Part shown: positions 1-9,956 of the stretch, piece by piece | Numbering within the stretch: the first letter of the stretch is position 1 | Layout: each line of letters opens with the position of its first letter | Assembly: GCF_025660475.1 (NCBI RefSeq) | Contig: NZ_JAOUSF010000001.1 | Coordinates: 186,001 to 250,000 of the forward strand | Direction: 5' to 3' | Source of the DNA: Perspicuibacillus lycopersici | Lineage (GTDB): Bacteria; Bacillota; Bacilli; Bacillales; Caldibacillaceae | DNA length: 64,000 nt | The notes under the pieces: model-generated | Databases searched by the model: none | Told to the model about the DNA's origin: nothing | Seen by the model: the letters and a program-made list of their open reading frames with translations, nothing else | Made by a program: the position numbers and the translations under genes

Positions 1-686
1 GCATCTTGCATATTCATTCCCATCTGTTCGATACCTGAGCCTTGAAGCATATCAAACATAGATGGGGTTTGTTCTTCCACTTCAATTGTCACAATTTCAT
101 TCTCTAATTCACCATTTGCAAGCTTCTCACGTATGACGCGACGTTTTTCCGCACGATTTACATCTTCCGCTTCGCTTTTTGGTGATTGTTCTTCTTGATT
201 TCCCCCACCAAACAGCATTTCAAATGGATTTTTAAATTGTGTAGATTTTTGAGCAGAAGGAACTAATAAATCAACAAGTCGGCGGTTAGCATTATGTAAT
301 GCCTTTTCTTTCACGCTTACCATTTTTTCTTGTTTTACAATTCGCACACTAGTTTCTACCAAGTCACGGATCATGGATTCTACATCACGACCGACATAAC
401 CCACTTCAGTAAATTTAGTAGCTTCCACTTTTACGAAAGGAGCATGAACAAGCTTTGCAATACGACGTGCAATTTCTGTTTTACCAACACCAGTTGGTCC
501 GATCATCAGGATATTTTTCGGAATTACTTCATCGCGCAGTTTATCGGATAATAAACTTCTCCGATATCGATTTCTAAGTGCAATCGCTACAGCTCGCTTT
601 GCTTCCGTTTGACCAACAATAAACTGGTCAAGCTTTTCCACAATTTGACGTGGCGTTAATTCCGCCCCTAATTGTTTTTGCTCCAT
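1..686 (-). CDS. hslU: HslU (ClpY) ATPase subunit of the HslUV protease, N-terminal part
   Basis: This is the start of the AAA+ unfoldase that feeds substrates to the HslV peptidase in the cytoplasm. The reading frame opens [20 protein letters not shown]. It carries the Walker A motif GPTGVGKTE about 60 residues in, followed by an insertion (I) domain rich in charged residues. It runs off the left edge, so about 228 residues are visible and the C-terminal half is missing. It follows hslV by about 40 bases, as in the B. subtilis xerC-clpQ-clpY-codY operon; codY is expected just outside the window. The start is the ATG at 686, behind AAAGGGAGTG. Confidence 0.95.
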   Translation of the reverse strand, partial: MEQKQLGAELTPRQIVEKLDQFIVGQTEAKRAVAIALRNRYRRSLLSDKLRDEVIPKNILMIGPTGVGKTEIARRIAKLVHAPFVKVEATKFTEVGYVGRDVESMIRDLVETSVRIVKQEKMVSVKEKALHNANRRLVDLLVPSAQKSTQFKNPFEMLFGGGNQEEQSPKSEAEDVNRAEKRRVIREKLANGELENEIVTIEVEEQTPSMFDMLQGSGIEQMGMNMQD

Positions 687-726
687 ATGAACACTCCCTT
701 TGAAAAGTGATGAAGAATTTTCACAC

Positions 727-1269
727 CTATATTTCTTCTACAACGATATTCTCGTTTGTATATACACAAATATTAGCGGCAATTTCAAGTGATGCTTTTG
801 CAATATCCTTTGCAGATAAATGTTCACCCGCATATTGTTTTAATGCTCTTCCAGCAGACAGTGCGTAATTTCCACCGGAACCAATTGCTAAAATACCATC
901 ATCCGGTTCAATTACTTCACCTGTACCAGATACTAATAATAGATCTGTTTCGTTCATAACAATTAACATGGCTTCAAGCTTTCGTAATACTTTATCACTG
1001 CGCCAAAGCTTTGCTAATTCTACAGATGCTCTTTGAAGATTGCCATTATATTCTTCCAGTCTTGCTTCAAACAATTCAAATAAAGTAAAGGCATCGGCAA
1101 CAGATCCTGCAAATCCAGCAAGTACTTTCCCGTTAAAAAGTCTCCTTACTTTTCTTGCAGTATGTTTCATTACAACCGCATTTCCTAGCGTTACTTGCCC
1201 ATCGCCCGACATTGCTCCCTTGCCATTATGGTGAATAGCAAATATGGTTGTTGCATGAAATTGTTCCAC
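727..1269 (-). CDS. hslV: HslV (ClpQ) peptidase subunit
   Basis: This is the proteasome-like peptidase that partners HslU. The 180-residue frame matches the family along its length, with [12 protein letters not shown], the conserved lysine segment KVLAGFAGS and the C-terminal ICVYTNEN. The start is a GTG at 1269 behind AAAGGAGG with a 6-base spacer. The protein opens [10 protein letters not shown]. In B. subtilis ClpQ the second residue is a serine, described as the N-terminal nucleophile. Here it is glutamate, so the initiator Met should not be trimmed. An active N-terminal residue would then require processing to Thr7, which aligns with Thr1 of enterobacterial HslV. Function is otherwise secure. 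Confidence 0.96.
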   Translation of the reverse strand: MEQFHATTIFAIHHNGKGAMSGDGQVTLGNAVVMKHTARKVRRLFNGKVLAGFAGSVADAFTLFELFEARLEEYNGNLQRASVELAKLWRSDKVLRKLEAMLIVMNETDLLLVSGTGEVIEPDDGILAIGSGGNYALSAGRALKQYAGEHLSAKDIAKASLEIAANICVYTNENIVVEEI

Positions 1270-1286
1270 AAAAATCCTCCTTTTAT

Positions 1287-2183
1287 TTAGGCACGTGGAT
1301 GATGTGCCAGATAAACTTTTTGTAATTGTTCTTTTGTAACATGTGTATATACTTGTGTAGAAGATAATTGGGAATGCCCTAGTAGTTCTTGTACCGCTCT
1401 TAAGTCTGCCCCATTATTTAATAAATGAGTAGCAAAAGAATGTCTAATCATATGTGGATGAATATGCTGGCTATTACCAGCTTTTTCGATTAACTTATTA
1501 AAAATATATCGAATACCTCTAGCTGTTAGAGGTGTCCCCTTTTGATTAACAAAAAGATAGGTATGTTTTTGATTTTTCATCAATTGATTTCGACCATTAT
1601 TTATGTAATTTTGCAATGATTGCATAGCAAAATGACCGAACGGAACATACCGTTCTTTATTTCCTTTACCTCTAACTAATAAGACAGAATTATACTCGTC
1701 CAAGTCAGTGAGCTCTATCCCAGAACATTCACTTACACGTATTCCTGTTGCATACATCAATTCAAGAATTGCAAGATCTCGTAGACCAGCAGGAGTTGAA
1801 GTGTCAATTGATTGGAATAGTATTTCCATTTCCTCTTCATAGAAAAACTCTGGAAGTCGCTTTTCTAATTTCGGTAGGGATACTTGGCTAAAAGGATTAG
1901 ATTGAACATGAGTTTCACGCAACAAAAACTTGAAAAAGGACCGTAAACTCGATATTTTTCTAGCTACCGATTTTTTAGCGTATCGTTTTTCATAGAGTTT
2001 TGTTAAATATAAACGAGCATCCTGATAGGATACATTGTTTAAACTATCAATACTTTGTTCATTCATGAACATAAAAAATTCACAAATATCATGCTCATAA
2101 TTGACAATTGTATATTGTGAACAATTTTTCTCTAGTTGTAAATATTCAATGAAATTCTGTAACAAAATATTCAAATTCGCCAT
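1287..2183 (-). CDS. xerC: Tyrosine recombinase XerC (CodV)
   Basis: This is a site-specific recombinase that resolves chromosome dimers at dif with XerD. The N-terminal SAM-like DNA-binding domain begins [20 protein letters not shown]. The C-terminal catalytic domain shows the family residues: Arg in ATGIRVSE, Lys in [10 protein letters not shown], His-x-x-Arg in [12 protein letters not shown], His in LLGHSQ and the nucleophilic Tyr in STQVYTHV. The open frame extends upstream to 2219. The start chosen is the ATG at 2183 because GAGGTGA lies just before it and the length (298 residues) fits the family. It sits first in the xerC-hslV-hslU run; in B. subtilis trmFO would lie between topA and this gene. 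Confidence 0.95.
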   Translation of the reverse strand: MANLNILLQNFIEYLQLEKNCSQYTIVNYEHDICEFFMFMNEQSIDSLNNVSYQDARLYLTKLYEKRYAKKSVARKISSLRSFFKFLLRETHVQSNPFSQVSLPKLEKRLPEFFYEEEMEILFQSIDTSTPAGLRDLAILELMYATGIRVSECSGIELTDLDEYNSVLLVRGKGNKERYVPFGHFAMQSLQNYINNGRNQLMKNQKHTYLFVNQKGTPLTARGIRYIFNKLIEKAGNSQHIHPHMIRHSFATHLLNNGADLRAVQELLGHSQLSSTQVYTHVTKEQLQKVYLAHHPRA

Positions 2184-2448
2184 CCTACTCACCTCACAAT
2201 GGCTACTAAATAGTATCATACAACACTTGAAAAAGCAATAGAATTTTATTTTTTTTCACAAAGTTCTGAATTGATTAGGAATCCTAAAATTTATTAGCCA
2301 TTCCTATTATATTCATTTGTTACGAAAAATAAGCCATTAAACATTCTACAATAAAATAAAGATTTCGAAAAGTTTTTTTGATAATTATTAATCATTTTTA
2401 CAATAAATTTTTATTTACTTCGTTAAACATAAAACGAGGGACAAGAAG

Positions 2449-2473
2449 AAGAGTGAGCAGCTAACTCACTCTT
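2449..2473 (-). terminator. Terminator-like hairpin at the end of topA
   Basis: A perfect 9-bp stem (arms 2449-2457 and 2465-2473, 7-base loop) overlaps the topA stop codon. The downstream tract is only moderately T-rich (CTTCTTGTCCCTCG), so it may be weak. Confidence 0.55.
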
Positions 2474-4541
2474 GTTGTTGTTCTTTATAATCACAATTGG
2501 TGCATTGAATTTGTATTCCTTTTTTCAATTTTTTCTCAACTAATAATCCATCACATTTCGGACATGGCCTTGCTACCGGTTTATCCCAAGATAAGAACTC
2601 ACATTCTGGATAGCGACTACACCCATAAAAAATTCTCCGTTTTTTACTCCTTCTCTCTACTACTTGCCCTTCCTTACAATGCGGACAAGTTACTCCGATT
2701 TCTTTAACAATCGGTTTCGTGTTTCGGCAATCAGGAAAATTACTACAAGCCATGAATTTTCCATAACGCCCCATTTTAATTACCATTGGATGACCACAGT
2801 TTTCACAATCCACTCCTGCATATTCATCCTCGATTTCAACTTCTTCCATTTCCTTTTCTGCAATTTCTAAACGGACACGGAAATCTTTATAAAAATCATC
2901 GATAATTTTTACCCAGTTAACTTTGCCATCTTCGACTTCATCCAGCCCTTTTTCCATTATCGCAGTAAATTCAACATTTGTTATTTCAGGGAAAAACTCG
3001 GATATCAATTCAATGACGATTTCTCCTAATTCTGTTGGAACAAAGCGTTTATTATCTAATGCCACATATCCCCTTTTCTGAATAGTGTCTAAGGTTGGGG
3101 CGTATGTTGACGGTCTCCCAATGCCTAACTCTTCTAGAACCCTCACTAGTCTTGCCTCTGTATAACGTGGTGGCGGCTGGGTAAAATGCTGTTTCGGATC
3201 AATATCGGTGCTCGTTACTTCGTCCCCTTCATGTAAATCAGGTAAAAGGTTATTTTTTTCTTCCTTTTCATCATCCGTGCTCTCTACATACACTTTCATA
3301 AAGCCAGGAAATTTTATTTTTGATCCATTTGCTCTAAATAAAATATCGTTATTGACTAAGTCTACAGTCATTGTATCCATAACAGCAGATGCCATTTGAC
3401 TCGCAATAAATCGTTCCCAAATCAATTTATAAAGACGAAATTGATCACGTGAAAGAAAATCTTTTACCGAATTCGGTGTCCGTAATACACTTGTCGGACG
3501 AATGGCCTCATGGGCATCTTGAATATTTGCTTGTTTTTTCTCTTTTCTATCCGCTTTATTCGTAAACTCTTGACCAAATTCTTGCTCGATAAACGATTTT
3601 GCTTCACTTTGGGCTAAATCAGAAATACGTATAGAATCCGTACGCATGTAAGTAATTAAACCAACGGTTCCCTCTTTCCCAAGTTCTACACCTTCATAAA
3701 GCTGTTGCGCTAGCATCATTGTTTTCCGGGCACGGAAATTCAATTTTCTAGCTGCTTCTTGTTGGAGTGAGGAAGTAATGAACGCAGGCGCAGGATTTCT
3801 TTTCCGTTCCCTTTTTTGAACAGATTGAACGGTAAAAGGCTTTTTCTTTAATTGGTTAAGAACGTTTTGTACATCCTGCTCCGATTTTAACTCGATTTTC
3901 TCTTTATTCTTACCATAAAATTGGGCGGAAAATTGTTCTTTATTAATTTGAAATTTGCCTGTAATACTCCAGTATTCTTCCGGTTCAAAATTCTTTATCT
4001 CATTTTCTCTATCAATGATTAGTTTTACTGCTACCGATTGTACGCGACCAGCACTCAAGCCTTTTTTAATCTTTTTCCATAATATTGGACTAATTTTATA
4101 CCCTACAAGTCGATCTAAAATTCGTCTTGCTTGTTGGGCATCTACCAAATCCATATTAATTGGTCTTGGATGCTTAAATGATTCTTTAATCGCGTCCTTT
4201 GTGATTTCATTAAATACGACTCGACAATCGGAGCTAATATCGACATCTAATATATGGGCCAAATGCCATGCAATTGCTTCCCCTTCGCGATCAGGGTCAG
4301 CCGCTAAATAAACTTTTTTTGCTTTTTTGGCAGCAGTTTTCAAATCCTTAATTACAGGACCTTTCCCGCGAATCGTTATATATTTCGGTTCAAAATTATT
4401 GTCAACATCTACTCCAGTTTGACTTTTCGGTAAATCCCGAACATGTCCCATCGATGCTTTTACTTTATATTTTTTTCCTAAATATCTTTCAATTGTTTTT
4501 GCTTTTGCAGGTGATTCAACAATCACTAAATAATCTGACAT
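2466..4541 (-). CDS. topA: DNA topoisomerase I
   Basis: This is a type IA topoisomerase that relaxes negative supercoils. At 691 residues it has the length recalled for B. subtilis TopA. The N-terminal Toprim domain has Glu9 and the acidic motif DPDREGE (82-88). The active-site tyrosine is Tyr298 in [10 protein letters not shown]. The C-terminus carries three Cys4 zinc-ribbon units: CENC...CSNFPDC, CPHC...CSRYPEC and CPKC...CTNC. It lies downstream of dprA with a long leader. In B. subtilis trmFO would follow; here the next gene is xerC. Confidence 0.97.
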   Translation of the reverse strand: MSDYLVIVESPAKAKTIERYLGKKYKVKASMGHVRDLPKSQTGVDVDNNFEPKYITIRGKGPVIKDLKTAAKKAKKVYLAADPDREGEAIAWHLAHILDVDISSDCRVVFNEITKDAIKESFKHPRPINMDLVDAQQARRILDRLVGYKISPILWKKIKKGLSAGRVQSVAVKLIIDRENEIKNFEPEEYWSITGKFQINKEQFSAQFYGKNKEKIELKSEQDVQNVLNQLKKKPFTVQSVQKRERKRNPAPAFITSSLQQEAARKLNFRARKTMMLAQQLYEGVELGKEGTVGLITYMRTDSIRISDLAQSEAKSFIEQEFGQEFTNKADRKEKKQANIQDAHEAIRPTSVLRTPNSVKDFLSRDQFRLYKLIWERFIASQMASAVMDTMTVDLVNNDILFRANGSKIKFPGFMKVYVESTDDEKEEKNNLLPDLHEGDEVTSTDIDPKQHFTQPPPRYTEARLVRVLEELGIGRPSTYAPTLDTIQKRGYVALDNKRFVPTELGEIVIELISEFFPEITNVEFTAIMEKGLDEVEDGKVNWVKIIDDFYKDFRVRLEIAEKEMEEVEIEDEYAGVDCENCGHPMVIKMGRYGKFMACSNFPDCRNTKPIVKEIGVTCPHCKEGQVVERRSKKRRIFYGCSRYPECEFLSWDKPVARPCPKCDGLLVEKKLKKGIQIQCTNCDYKEQQQE

Positions 4542-4681
4542 GTATTATCCTCCTTAGAGGTCTCTATTTATAATGTACAAATAATTGCTTATGTATATTT
4601 ATTTTCATTTGTAATATTCGTTTTTACCAATTTTTGAAAATAATAGACAATAATTTCCTTTTAAAGTAAATCTCCCACTAA

Positions 4682-4710
4682 TTATTAAAGGTTTTATAAC
4701 TATTTGTCAA
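4682..4710 (-). promoter_or_regulatory. Predicted sigma-A promoter of topA
   Basis: Read on the minus strand, TTGACA (4705-4710) is followed after exactly 17 bases by TAATAA (4682-4687). Transcription would start near 4675, giving a leader of about 130 bases, so topA can be expressed independently of dprA. Confidence 0.55.
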
Positions 4711-4832
4711 TAAGCAATCCTTATTTATGCACTTTATTTAGAGTAATTCTCTAAATTCAAATAAAAATCCTGCTTTGTTTTCATATTTTAATTATTATCT
4801 GACTTTTCCTAATTAAAACATATCCTTCCTTT

Positions 4833-5720
4833 TTATAAGTAACTGGGAATTTCTGTTATTATATCTTCTCCACAGGTAACTAATTTTGCTCCTGCCTTTA
4901 TTAGCTCATTTGTCCCATTCGATGTACTACTTGTTATTGGACCTGGTATTGCAAATACCTCTCTTCCTTCATTTAAAGCAAAATCAGCAGTAATTAAAGA
5001 ACCACTCCGATGCTTTGCTTCAATAACCAATGTTCCGAAACTTAACCCACTAATAATTCGATTTCTTTCCGGAAAATGATGTCTTTGTGGGTAAATATGT
5101 GGTGGATATTCCGAAATAATTAAATGGTTTTGTTCCAACTTCCGAGCTAGTGGCTCATGTTCTTTCGGATAAATATGAAAAAAACCTCCCCCTAAAACCG
5201 CAATTGTTTTTCCTTGCGATTGCATCGCTTGAACATGTGCCTCAAAATCAATCCCCTTCGCAAGTCCACTAACAATGACAATTTGTTTTTTTGCTAACTC
5301 TGCAACTATTTCTCTTGTAACTTTTATTCCATATGGTGTAGGGTTCCTTGTGCCGACGACAGCTAATTTTTCCTTTTCTGCTAATAGTGAACGATTACCT
5401 TTACAATATAAAACCCATGGAGGCTGAAAAGTATTTTTTAATAATAATGGATAGGTATCATCAATAATAGTAACAATCTCGATATTTTGCTTCTTATATG
5501 CTGCTAATATTGTCGCGGGATTTAAATAGTGAAGATCTTGAAAAAAAGAATGAATCTTGTTCGAGGGAATTTGAAAATAGTGCTGTAGCTCCTGTAGTGA
5601 ATAAGAATAAACAGAAAGCAATGTAGGATCCTTCTTCATCATTTTATATAAAGTTTTCCAACCAATTCCTTGACAATGTAGGAGATGAATTAATCTCTCC
5701 CGGACCGATTCATTGTTCAA
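4833..5720 (-). CDS. dprA: DNA-processing protein DprA (Smf)
   Basis: DprA loads RecA onto incoming single-stranded DNA during transformation. The Rossmann-like domain is clear in VVGTRNPTPYG, SGLAKGIDFEAH, GGGFFHIYP and ISEYPPHIYPQRHHFPERNR. The preceding N-terminal part resembles the SAM-like region. The frame could open at an ATG at 5726, but that codon directly abuts AAAGGAGG. The TTG at 5720, seven bases from the Shine-Dalgarno sequence, is a better start and gives 295 residues. The neighbours sucD upstream and topA downstream match B. subtilis. Gene presence alone does not prove competence. Confidence 0.93.
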   Translation of the reverse strand: MNNESVRERLIHLLHCQGIGWKTLYKMMKKDPTLLSVYSYSLQELQHYFQIPSNKIHSFFQDLHYLNPATILAAYKKQNIEIVTIIDDTYPLLLKNTFQPPWVLYCKGNRSLLAEKEKLAVVGTRNPTPYGIKVTREIVAELAKKQIVIVSGLAKGIDFEAHVQAMQSQGKTIAVLGGGFFHIYPKEHEPLARKLEQNHLIISEYPPHIYPQRHHFPERNRIISGLSFGTLVIEAKHRSGSLITADFALNEGREVFAIPGPITSSTSNGTNELIKAGAKLVTCGEDIITEIPSYL

Positions 5721-5756
5721 AAGCATACCTCCTTTTGTATCACATTTAAAATTTCC

Positions 5757-5793
5757 TTTTGAAAAAATAGCCCCTCATTGGATCGGGGCTATT
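5757..5793 (-). terminator. Rho-independent terminator after sucD
   Basis: A 9-bp perfect stem (5766-5774 with 5785-5793; AATAGCCCC and its complement) is followed on the minus strand by TTTTTTC. It closes the sucC-sucD operon. Confidence 0.85.
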
Positions 5794-5820
5794 ATCAACA
5801 AAGGTGCTTAACCCACTATT

Positions 5821-6723
5821 TTATAGGTTTTTACACACGTCATAAAGACCTTTTTCTTTTAATACTTCTACTAAGGTGTCACCAATAACAGAAGGTGTGT
5901 TTGCTACTTTAATGCCACATTCATTCATGACGCGAATTTTTTCATCTGCAGTTCCTTTACCACCAGAAATAATGGCACCAGCATGACCCATTCGTTTTCC
6001 TGGAGGTGCTGTTCTTCCGCCAATAAAGCCTACGACTGGTTTGGTCATATTTTCCTTCACCCAAACAGCAGCTTCCTCTTCTGCAGTACCACCAATTTCT
6101 CCAATCATGATAACAGCATAAGTGTCTGGATCTTCATTAAATGCTGTTAATACATCAATGAAATTCGTTCCATTTACAGGGTCTCCACCAATACCAACCG
6201 CAGTGGATTGGCCAATACCCGCTTGTGTTAATTGATGAACCGCTTCATATGTTAACGTACCAGAACGACTAACTACCCCTACATGACCTTTTTTATGAAT
6301 ATAGCCTGGCATTATACCAATTTTACATTCATCTGCTGTAATAACTCCCGGACAATTCGGACCTACTAAACGAGTTTTTTTGCCTTCCATATAACGTTTT
6401 ACTTTCACCATATCCAATACAGGGATATGTTCTGTTATACAAATAGCAAGATCTAATTCTGCATCCACTGCTTCTAATATTGCATCTGCTGCAAATGGAG
6501 CTGGTACATAGATAACAGAAGCAGTTGCACCAGTTGCCTTCACTGCTTCTGAAACAGTATTAAATACAGGCACTCCTTCCACTTCAGTACCACCTTTACC
6601 AGGAGAAGTACCACCGACAATTTTCGTGCCGTATTCAATCATTTGCTTTGTATGAAAAAGCGCTGTTTTTCCAGTGATTCCTTGCACGATTACCTTTGTA
6701 TCTTTATTAACAAATACACTCAC
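5821..6723 (-). CDS. sucD: Succinyl-CoA synthetase, alpha subunit (ADP-forming)
   Basis: With SucC it interconverts succinyl-CoA and succinate in the TCA cycle with substrate-level phosphorylation. The CoA-binding domain begins at the N-terminus ([18 protein letters not shown]). The active-site histidine lies in the conserved segment [18 protein letters not shown] near residue 250. The start is a GTG at 6723 behind GGGGGA. It lies 78 bases downstream of sucC and ends in a good terminator, so the two form one operon. Confidence 0.97.
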   Translation of the reverse strand: MSVFVNKDTKVIVQGITGKTALFHTKQMIEYGTKIVGGTSPGKGGTEVEGVPVFNTVSEAVKATGATASVIYVPAPFAADAILEAVDAELDLAICITEHIPVLDMVKVKRYMEGKKTRLVGPNCPGVITADECKIGIMPGYIHKKGHVGVVSRSGTLTYEAVHQLTQAGIGQSTAVGIGGDPVNGTNFIDVLTAFNEDPDTYAVIMIGEIGGTAEEEAAVWVKENMTKPVVGFIGGRTAPPGKRMGHAGAIISGGKGTADEKIRVMNECGIKVANTPSVIGDTLVEVLKEKGLYDVCKNL

Positions 6724-6801
6724 TTCTGTCCCCCACTTTCTCGCTTCAATAAAATATGCTTAATAAGTAGAATAGAATCTAATACGAAAGGATGAAACCT
6801 A

Positions 6802-7962
6802 TTAATTTACTAATTCCACAATTTTTTGTGCACCATCAGCCATTGATTCAGCTGCAACAATATCAATGCCTGATTCTCTTAATATCTTCTTCCCTAACTC
6901 AACATTCGTTCCTTCCAAACGAACCACTAACGGAACCGTTAATCCGACTTGCTTTGCTGCTTCCACAACACCAGTTGCAATAACATCACATTTCATAATA
7001 CCGCCAAATATGTTGACAAATATCCCTTTTACATTTGGATCGGATAAAATAATTTTAAATGCTTCTGTTACCTTCTCTGCAGTAGCACCGCCGCCAACAT
7101 CTAAAAAGTTTGCCGGTTCGCCACCGTAAAATTTGATAATATCCATTGTAGACATCGCAAGTCCTGCACCATTCACCATACATCCAATATTTCCATCTAA
7201 TGCTACATAGCTTAAGTCATATTTAGATGCTTCAATTTCTTTAGCATCCTCTTCCTCTAAGTCTCGGTATTCTACAATATCTTTATGGCGATACAATGCA
7301 TTACTGTCAAAGTTTAATTTTGCATCTAACGCCATTACTTTACCGTCACCGGTAACGACTAATGGGTTAATTTCTGCAATGGAACAATCTTTTTCAATAA
7401 ACACAGTATATAAACCTGTCATAAATTTCACAGCTTGGTTTACTAATTCACTCGGAATATTAATATTAAAAGCAATTCTTCTTGCTTGAAATGGTGTTAA
7501 TCCAACCACTGGATCAATATATTCTTTAAATATCTTTTCCGGTGTTTTTGCTGCAACTTCTTCTATTTCTGTACCTCCTTCTTCAGATGCCATTAAAACA
7601 ACATGAGAAGTAGCACGATCTACTACTAAACCTACATAGTATTCTTTTTTTATATCGCATCCAGCTTCGATAAGTAAACGCTTTACTTCCTTACCTTCTG
7701 GACCTGTTTGATGTGTTACTAATGTTTTCCCTAACAATTCATTTGCATATGTACGTACGTCATCTAAGCTTTTTGCTACTTTTACCCCACCAGCTTTTCC
7801 GCGTCCACCTGCATGAATTTGTGCTTTAACCACTACGACATCGGTACCTAATTGTTGTGCAGCTTCTACTGCTTCATCTACAGTAAAAGCAACTTTTCCG
7901 TTTGGAACAGAAACACCATATTTTCTTAGGAGTTCTTTCCCTTGGTACTCATGGATATTCAT
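6802..7962 (-). CDS. sucC: Succinyl-CoA synthetase, beta subunit
   Basis: This is the nucleotide-binding subunit of succinyl-CoA synthetase. The ATP-grasp domain opens [17 protein letters not shown] and includes [18 protein letters not shown]. The C-terminal ligase domain contains [14 protein letters not shown] and [17 protein letters not shown]. At 386 residues it has the usual length. The start at 7962 follows AGGAGGATGGAAG. It is the first gene of sucC-sucD and has its own predicted promoter just upstream. Confidence 0.97.
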   Translation of the reverse strand: MNIHEYQGKELLRKYGVSVPNGKVAFTVDEAVEAAQQLGTDVVVVKAQIHAGGRGKAGGVKVAKSLDDVRTYANELLGKTLVTHQTGPEGKEVKRLLIEAGCDIKKEYYVGLVVDRATSHVVLMASEEGGTEIEEVAAKTPEKIFKEYIDPVVGLTPFQARRIAFNINIPSELVNQAVKFMTGLYTVFIEKDCSIAEINPLVVTGDGKVMALDAKLNFDSNALYRHKDIVEYRDLEEEDAKEIEASKYDLSYVALDGNIGCMVNGAGLAMSTMDIIKFYGGEPANFLDVGGGATAEKVTEAFKIILSDPNVKGIFVNIFGGIMKCDVIATGVVEAAKQVGLTVPLVVRLEGTNVELGKKILRESGIDIVAAESMADGAQKIVELVN

Positions 7963-8009
7963 CTTCCATCCTCCTAACGTACTGTTAAAAAATTTGATTG
8001 CGTATTCAT

Positions 8010-8037
8010 TGTATAAAATAGTAGATATATTTGTCTA
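8010..8037 (-). promoter_or_regulatory. Predicted promoter of sucC-sucD
   Basis: On the minus strand, TAGACA (8032-8037) and TATACA (8010-8015) are separated by 16 bases. A 7-bp inverted repeat (TAGTAGA at 8019-8025 and TCTACTA at 8034-8040) overlaps the -35 element and could be an operator. Confidence 0.45.
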
Positions 8038-8135
8038 CTAAAATGCAAAAATTTCACAAATGTATTTCTATTGAAAGCCATTACATTTAATTTCAAATTA
8101 AGTAAACTTATACAAAATCACGGAATATACTGGCT

Positions 8136-8411
8136 CTATTCATTCTTACTTTGTCTATCTATTTTATAAATAAATGCAAATACCTCTGCTACCGCAAGAA
8201 ATAACTCCTCCGGTATTGTCTCTTTCACATTCATTTTACTTAATAATTCTGCTAAAGCAGCATCTTCATAAATCGGTATATTATTTTCTTTGGCACGTTG
8301 GAGAATATTTTCAGCTATCGTTCCTTTTCCTGTTGCTTTCACGACTGGAGCATGATTTATCGCTTCATTGTACGCTAAAGCTATTGCCGCTTTTCGATTT
8401 TCTTTATTCAT
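8136..8411 (-). CDS. ylqH: FlhB-like small protein YlqH
   Basis: This 91-residue protein resembles the cytoplasmic C-terminal domain of the flagellar export switch FlhB. It shows AIALAYNEAINHAPVVKATGKG, then the stretch AENILQRAKENNIPIYEDAALAELL and IPEELFLAVAEVFAFIY. The FlhB autocleavage motif NPTH is not present. Its ATG overlaps the ylqG stop (ATGA), so the pair is translationally coupled. B. subtilis has the same pair next to sucC. No activity is assigned. Confidence 0.85.
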   Translation of the reverse strand: MNKENRKAAIALAYNEAINHAPVVKATGKGTIAENILQRAKENNIPIYEDAALAELLSKMNVKETIPEELFLAVAEVFAFIYKIDRQSKNE

Positions 8412-9673
8412 ATTTTCACGTCCATACTTCCTCTTTGGTAAAATGAGACAAGGTCTTCCCTTTTATTTTGCTGTTTCGTAGATTTTGTTAATCTATCAAA
8501 TTTCACCGTACTTAAATGATAATGGTTTTCCTCTAGCTTTTCTTTCAATACATTAATCATTGGTTTCCCGATATGTTCTAACGAATGGAAATCACTTTGT
8601 ATATGTAAACTAATAATTTTATTTTGTACATTCATCATAACCCATGTTTTTCCAAGTGTTGGCATTTGTAAATCAAATGTTATTTGACAAAAATCCGCAT
8701 CAAGCTTTCCGTTCGTATTTTTTTTACCAAACCATTGAAGGGTAATATCCATTGGAGCATTTTCCATTGGTAACGGTAATTGGACTGTCCATTGAAAATA
8801 TGGTGGTTGATCATTCATTAACAGTTGATTTCCTAAAATCCGATAATATACTTGTTCAGCTGCTTGTTTTACTCCTTCGGATAATTCCGATTGTCCATTT
8901 AATAGCTCCTGTAATAATTGCTTCAATGATTGAATGTCAGTATTTCCTTTGTCACCTATTCTTTTTTCGTTTAATCCTAACATTTGCAGGATTTGTATAA
9001 AGTTCTTATATACTTCTTTCCCGTTACTCCAGTCTGCCCACTGATAGCCATCCAATGAAACGGATTCTGTGTTTCCAAAGAAAGACTGTAATACTAATTT
9101 TAATTGCTCGTAATTTTTCATTTGCTCGCTATTTACTTGCTGAGACAAGCGTTCTAATAACTGTGTAAATTTTTCCCCGTTCCATACGGAAAATATGCCT
9201 TTAAACACATCATTAGTTAGCGGTAATTCATTTTGAATGATATAGCGTATTGCTTGAAATAATTTCTCCGTTTGCACAGTATTGTTATTATTTACCCATT
9301 TTTCTACTTTCGTAACCACTTCTTTATCCAATGGCAGATTCCACTGTTGTAGTTGCCTAATCAGTTCTTTATTCGTCTTCGAAGTCGCTAATCCAAAGTA
9401 TTTTAATAAGGTTTCCTCCGAATGGACATTTTCTAGTACCTTTAATAGTAGTTTGCCGTCTTGTTTTTGTACTTGAAACCAATACTGTTTCGCAACGTCT
9501 AAAGATGCTTCAATCTTTGCAATTCGTTTATACTTTCCTAATTGAACAACGGCATTTCCAAACATATCAATGCTTTGGAGCTTGCCTCGGATAATTTGTC
9601 CAGTTTTGTAGTCTAGTGGTTTATCAAATTGGGTAACGGATTGTTTCGATTGGTGGACGGAGTAAATATTCAT
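8408..9673 (-). CDS. ylqG: Conserved protein of unknown function YlqG
   Basis: This 421-residue protein, with no signal peptide and no membrane segment, is rich in Gln, Lys and Leu. The C-terminal part alternates beta-like segments (MDITLQWFGKKNT, FDLQMPTLGKTWVMMNVQNK, IISLHIQSDFHSLEHIG). This resembles the C-terminal region of flagellar hook-length-control proteins such as FliK, and so would fit an FlhB-like partner. That relation is inference. It is recognised mainly by position: rnhB upstream and the overlapping ylqH downstream. It is shorter than I recall for B. subtilis YlqG. Confidence 0.75.
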   Translation of the reverse strand: MNIYSVHQSKQSVTQFDKPLDYKTGQIIRGKLQSIDMFGNAVVQLGKYKRIAKIEASLDVAKQYWFQVQKQDGKLLLKVLENVHSEETLLKYFGLATSKTNKELIRQLQQWNLPLDKEVVTKVEKWVNNNNTVQTEKLFQAIRYIIQNELPLTNDVFKGIFSVWNGEKFTQLLERLSQQVNSEQMKNYEQLKLVLQSFFGNTESVSLDGYQWADWSNGKEVYKNFIQILQMLGLNEKRIGDKGNTDIQSLKQLLQELLNGQSELSEGVKQAAEQVYYRILGNQLLMNDQPPYFQWTVQLPLPMENAPMDITLQWFGKKNTNGKLDADFCQITFDLQMPTLGKTWVMMNVQNKIISLHIQSDFHSLEHIGKPMINVLKEKLEENHYHLSTVKFDRLTKSTKQQNKREDLVSFYQRGSMDVKI

Positions 9674-9804
9674 TTTATTTCATTCTCCCATGATAAAAAA
9701 TAATCCCCAAAAAATAATTCAGGGGATGCGTGATAGTATTAAACTTCTTATTTATTCTACACTGTTTTTGTTTAGTTTGTTACTTTTTGTAACAAGAGGA
9801 CAGA

Positions 9805-9835
9805 CTGAACACACTTCGTTTTCCAACGTGTTCAG
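9805..9835. repeat. Inverted repeat between rnhB and ylqG
   Basis: An 8-bp perfect inverted repeat (CTGAACAC at 9805-9812, GTGTTCAG at 9828-9835) lies in the 283-base rnhB-ylqG gap. There is no T-tract after it on either strand, so it does not look like a classical terminator. Confidence 0.4.
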
Positions 9836-9956
9836 CTTCCACTCATTAGGACTAGCAACTTCCGCTTTTATTGGACTCTAAATGCATTCAGTTTGCTCGT
9901 CGCTTCATTAAATAAACCTATCTCATGAAATAACAAAAATTCTTTAGAATACAGCG

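Noticed and set aside
8136-9673. Possible flagellar export genes
   Set aside because: YlqH is only FlhB-like, lacks the NPTH cleavage motif and is not next to flagellar genes; YlqG is similar to FliK only by general pattern.
9690-9881. A 63-codon plus-strand frame between ylqG and rnhB with a hydrophobic stretch
   Set aside because: No ribosome site, no recognisable family, and it reads through the inverted repeat; AT-rich background readily gives hydrophobic frames.
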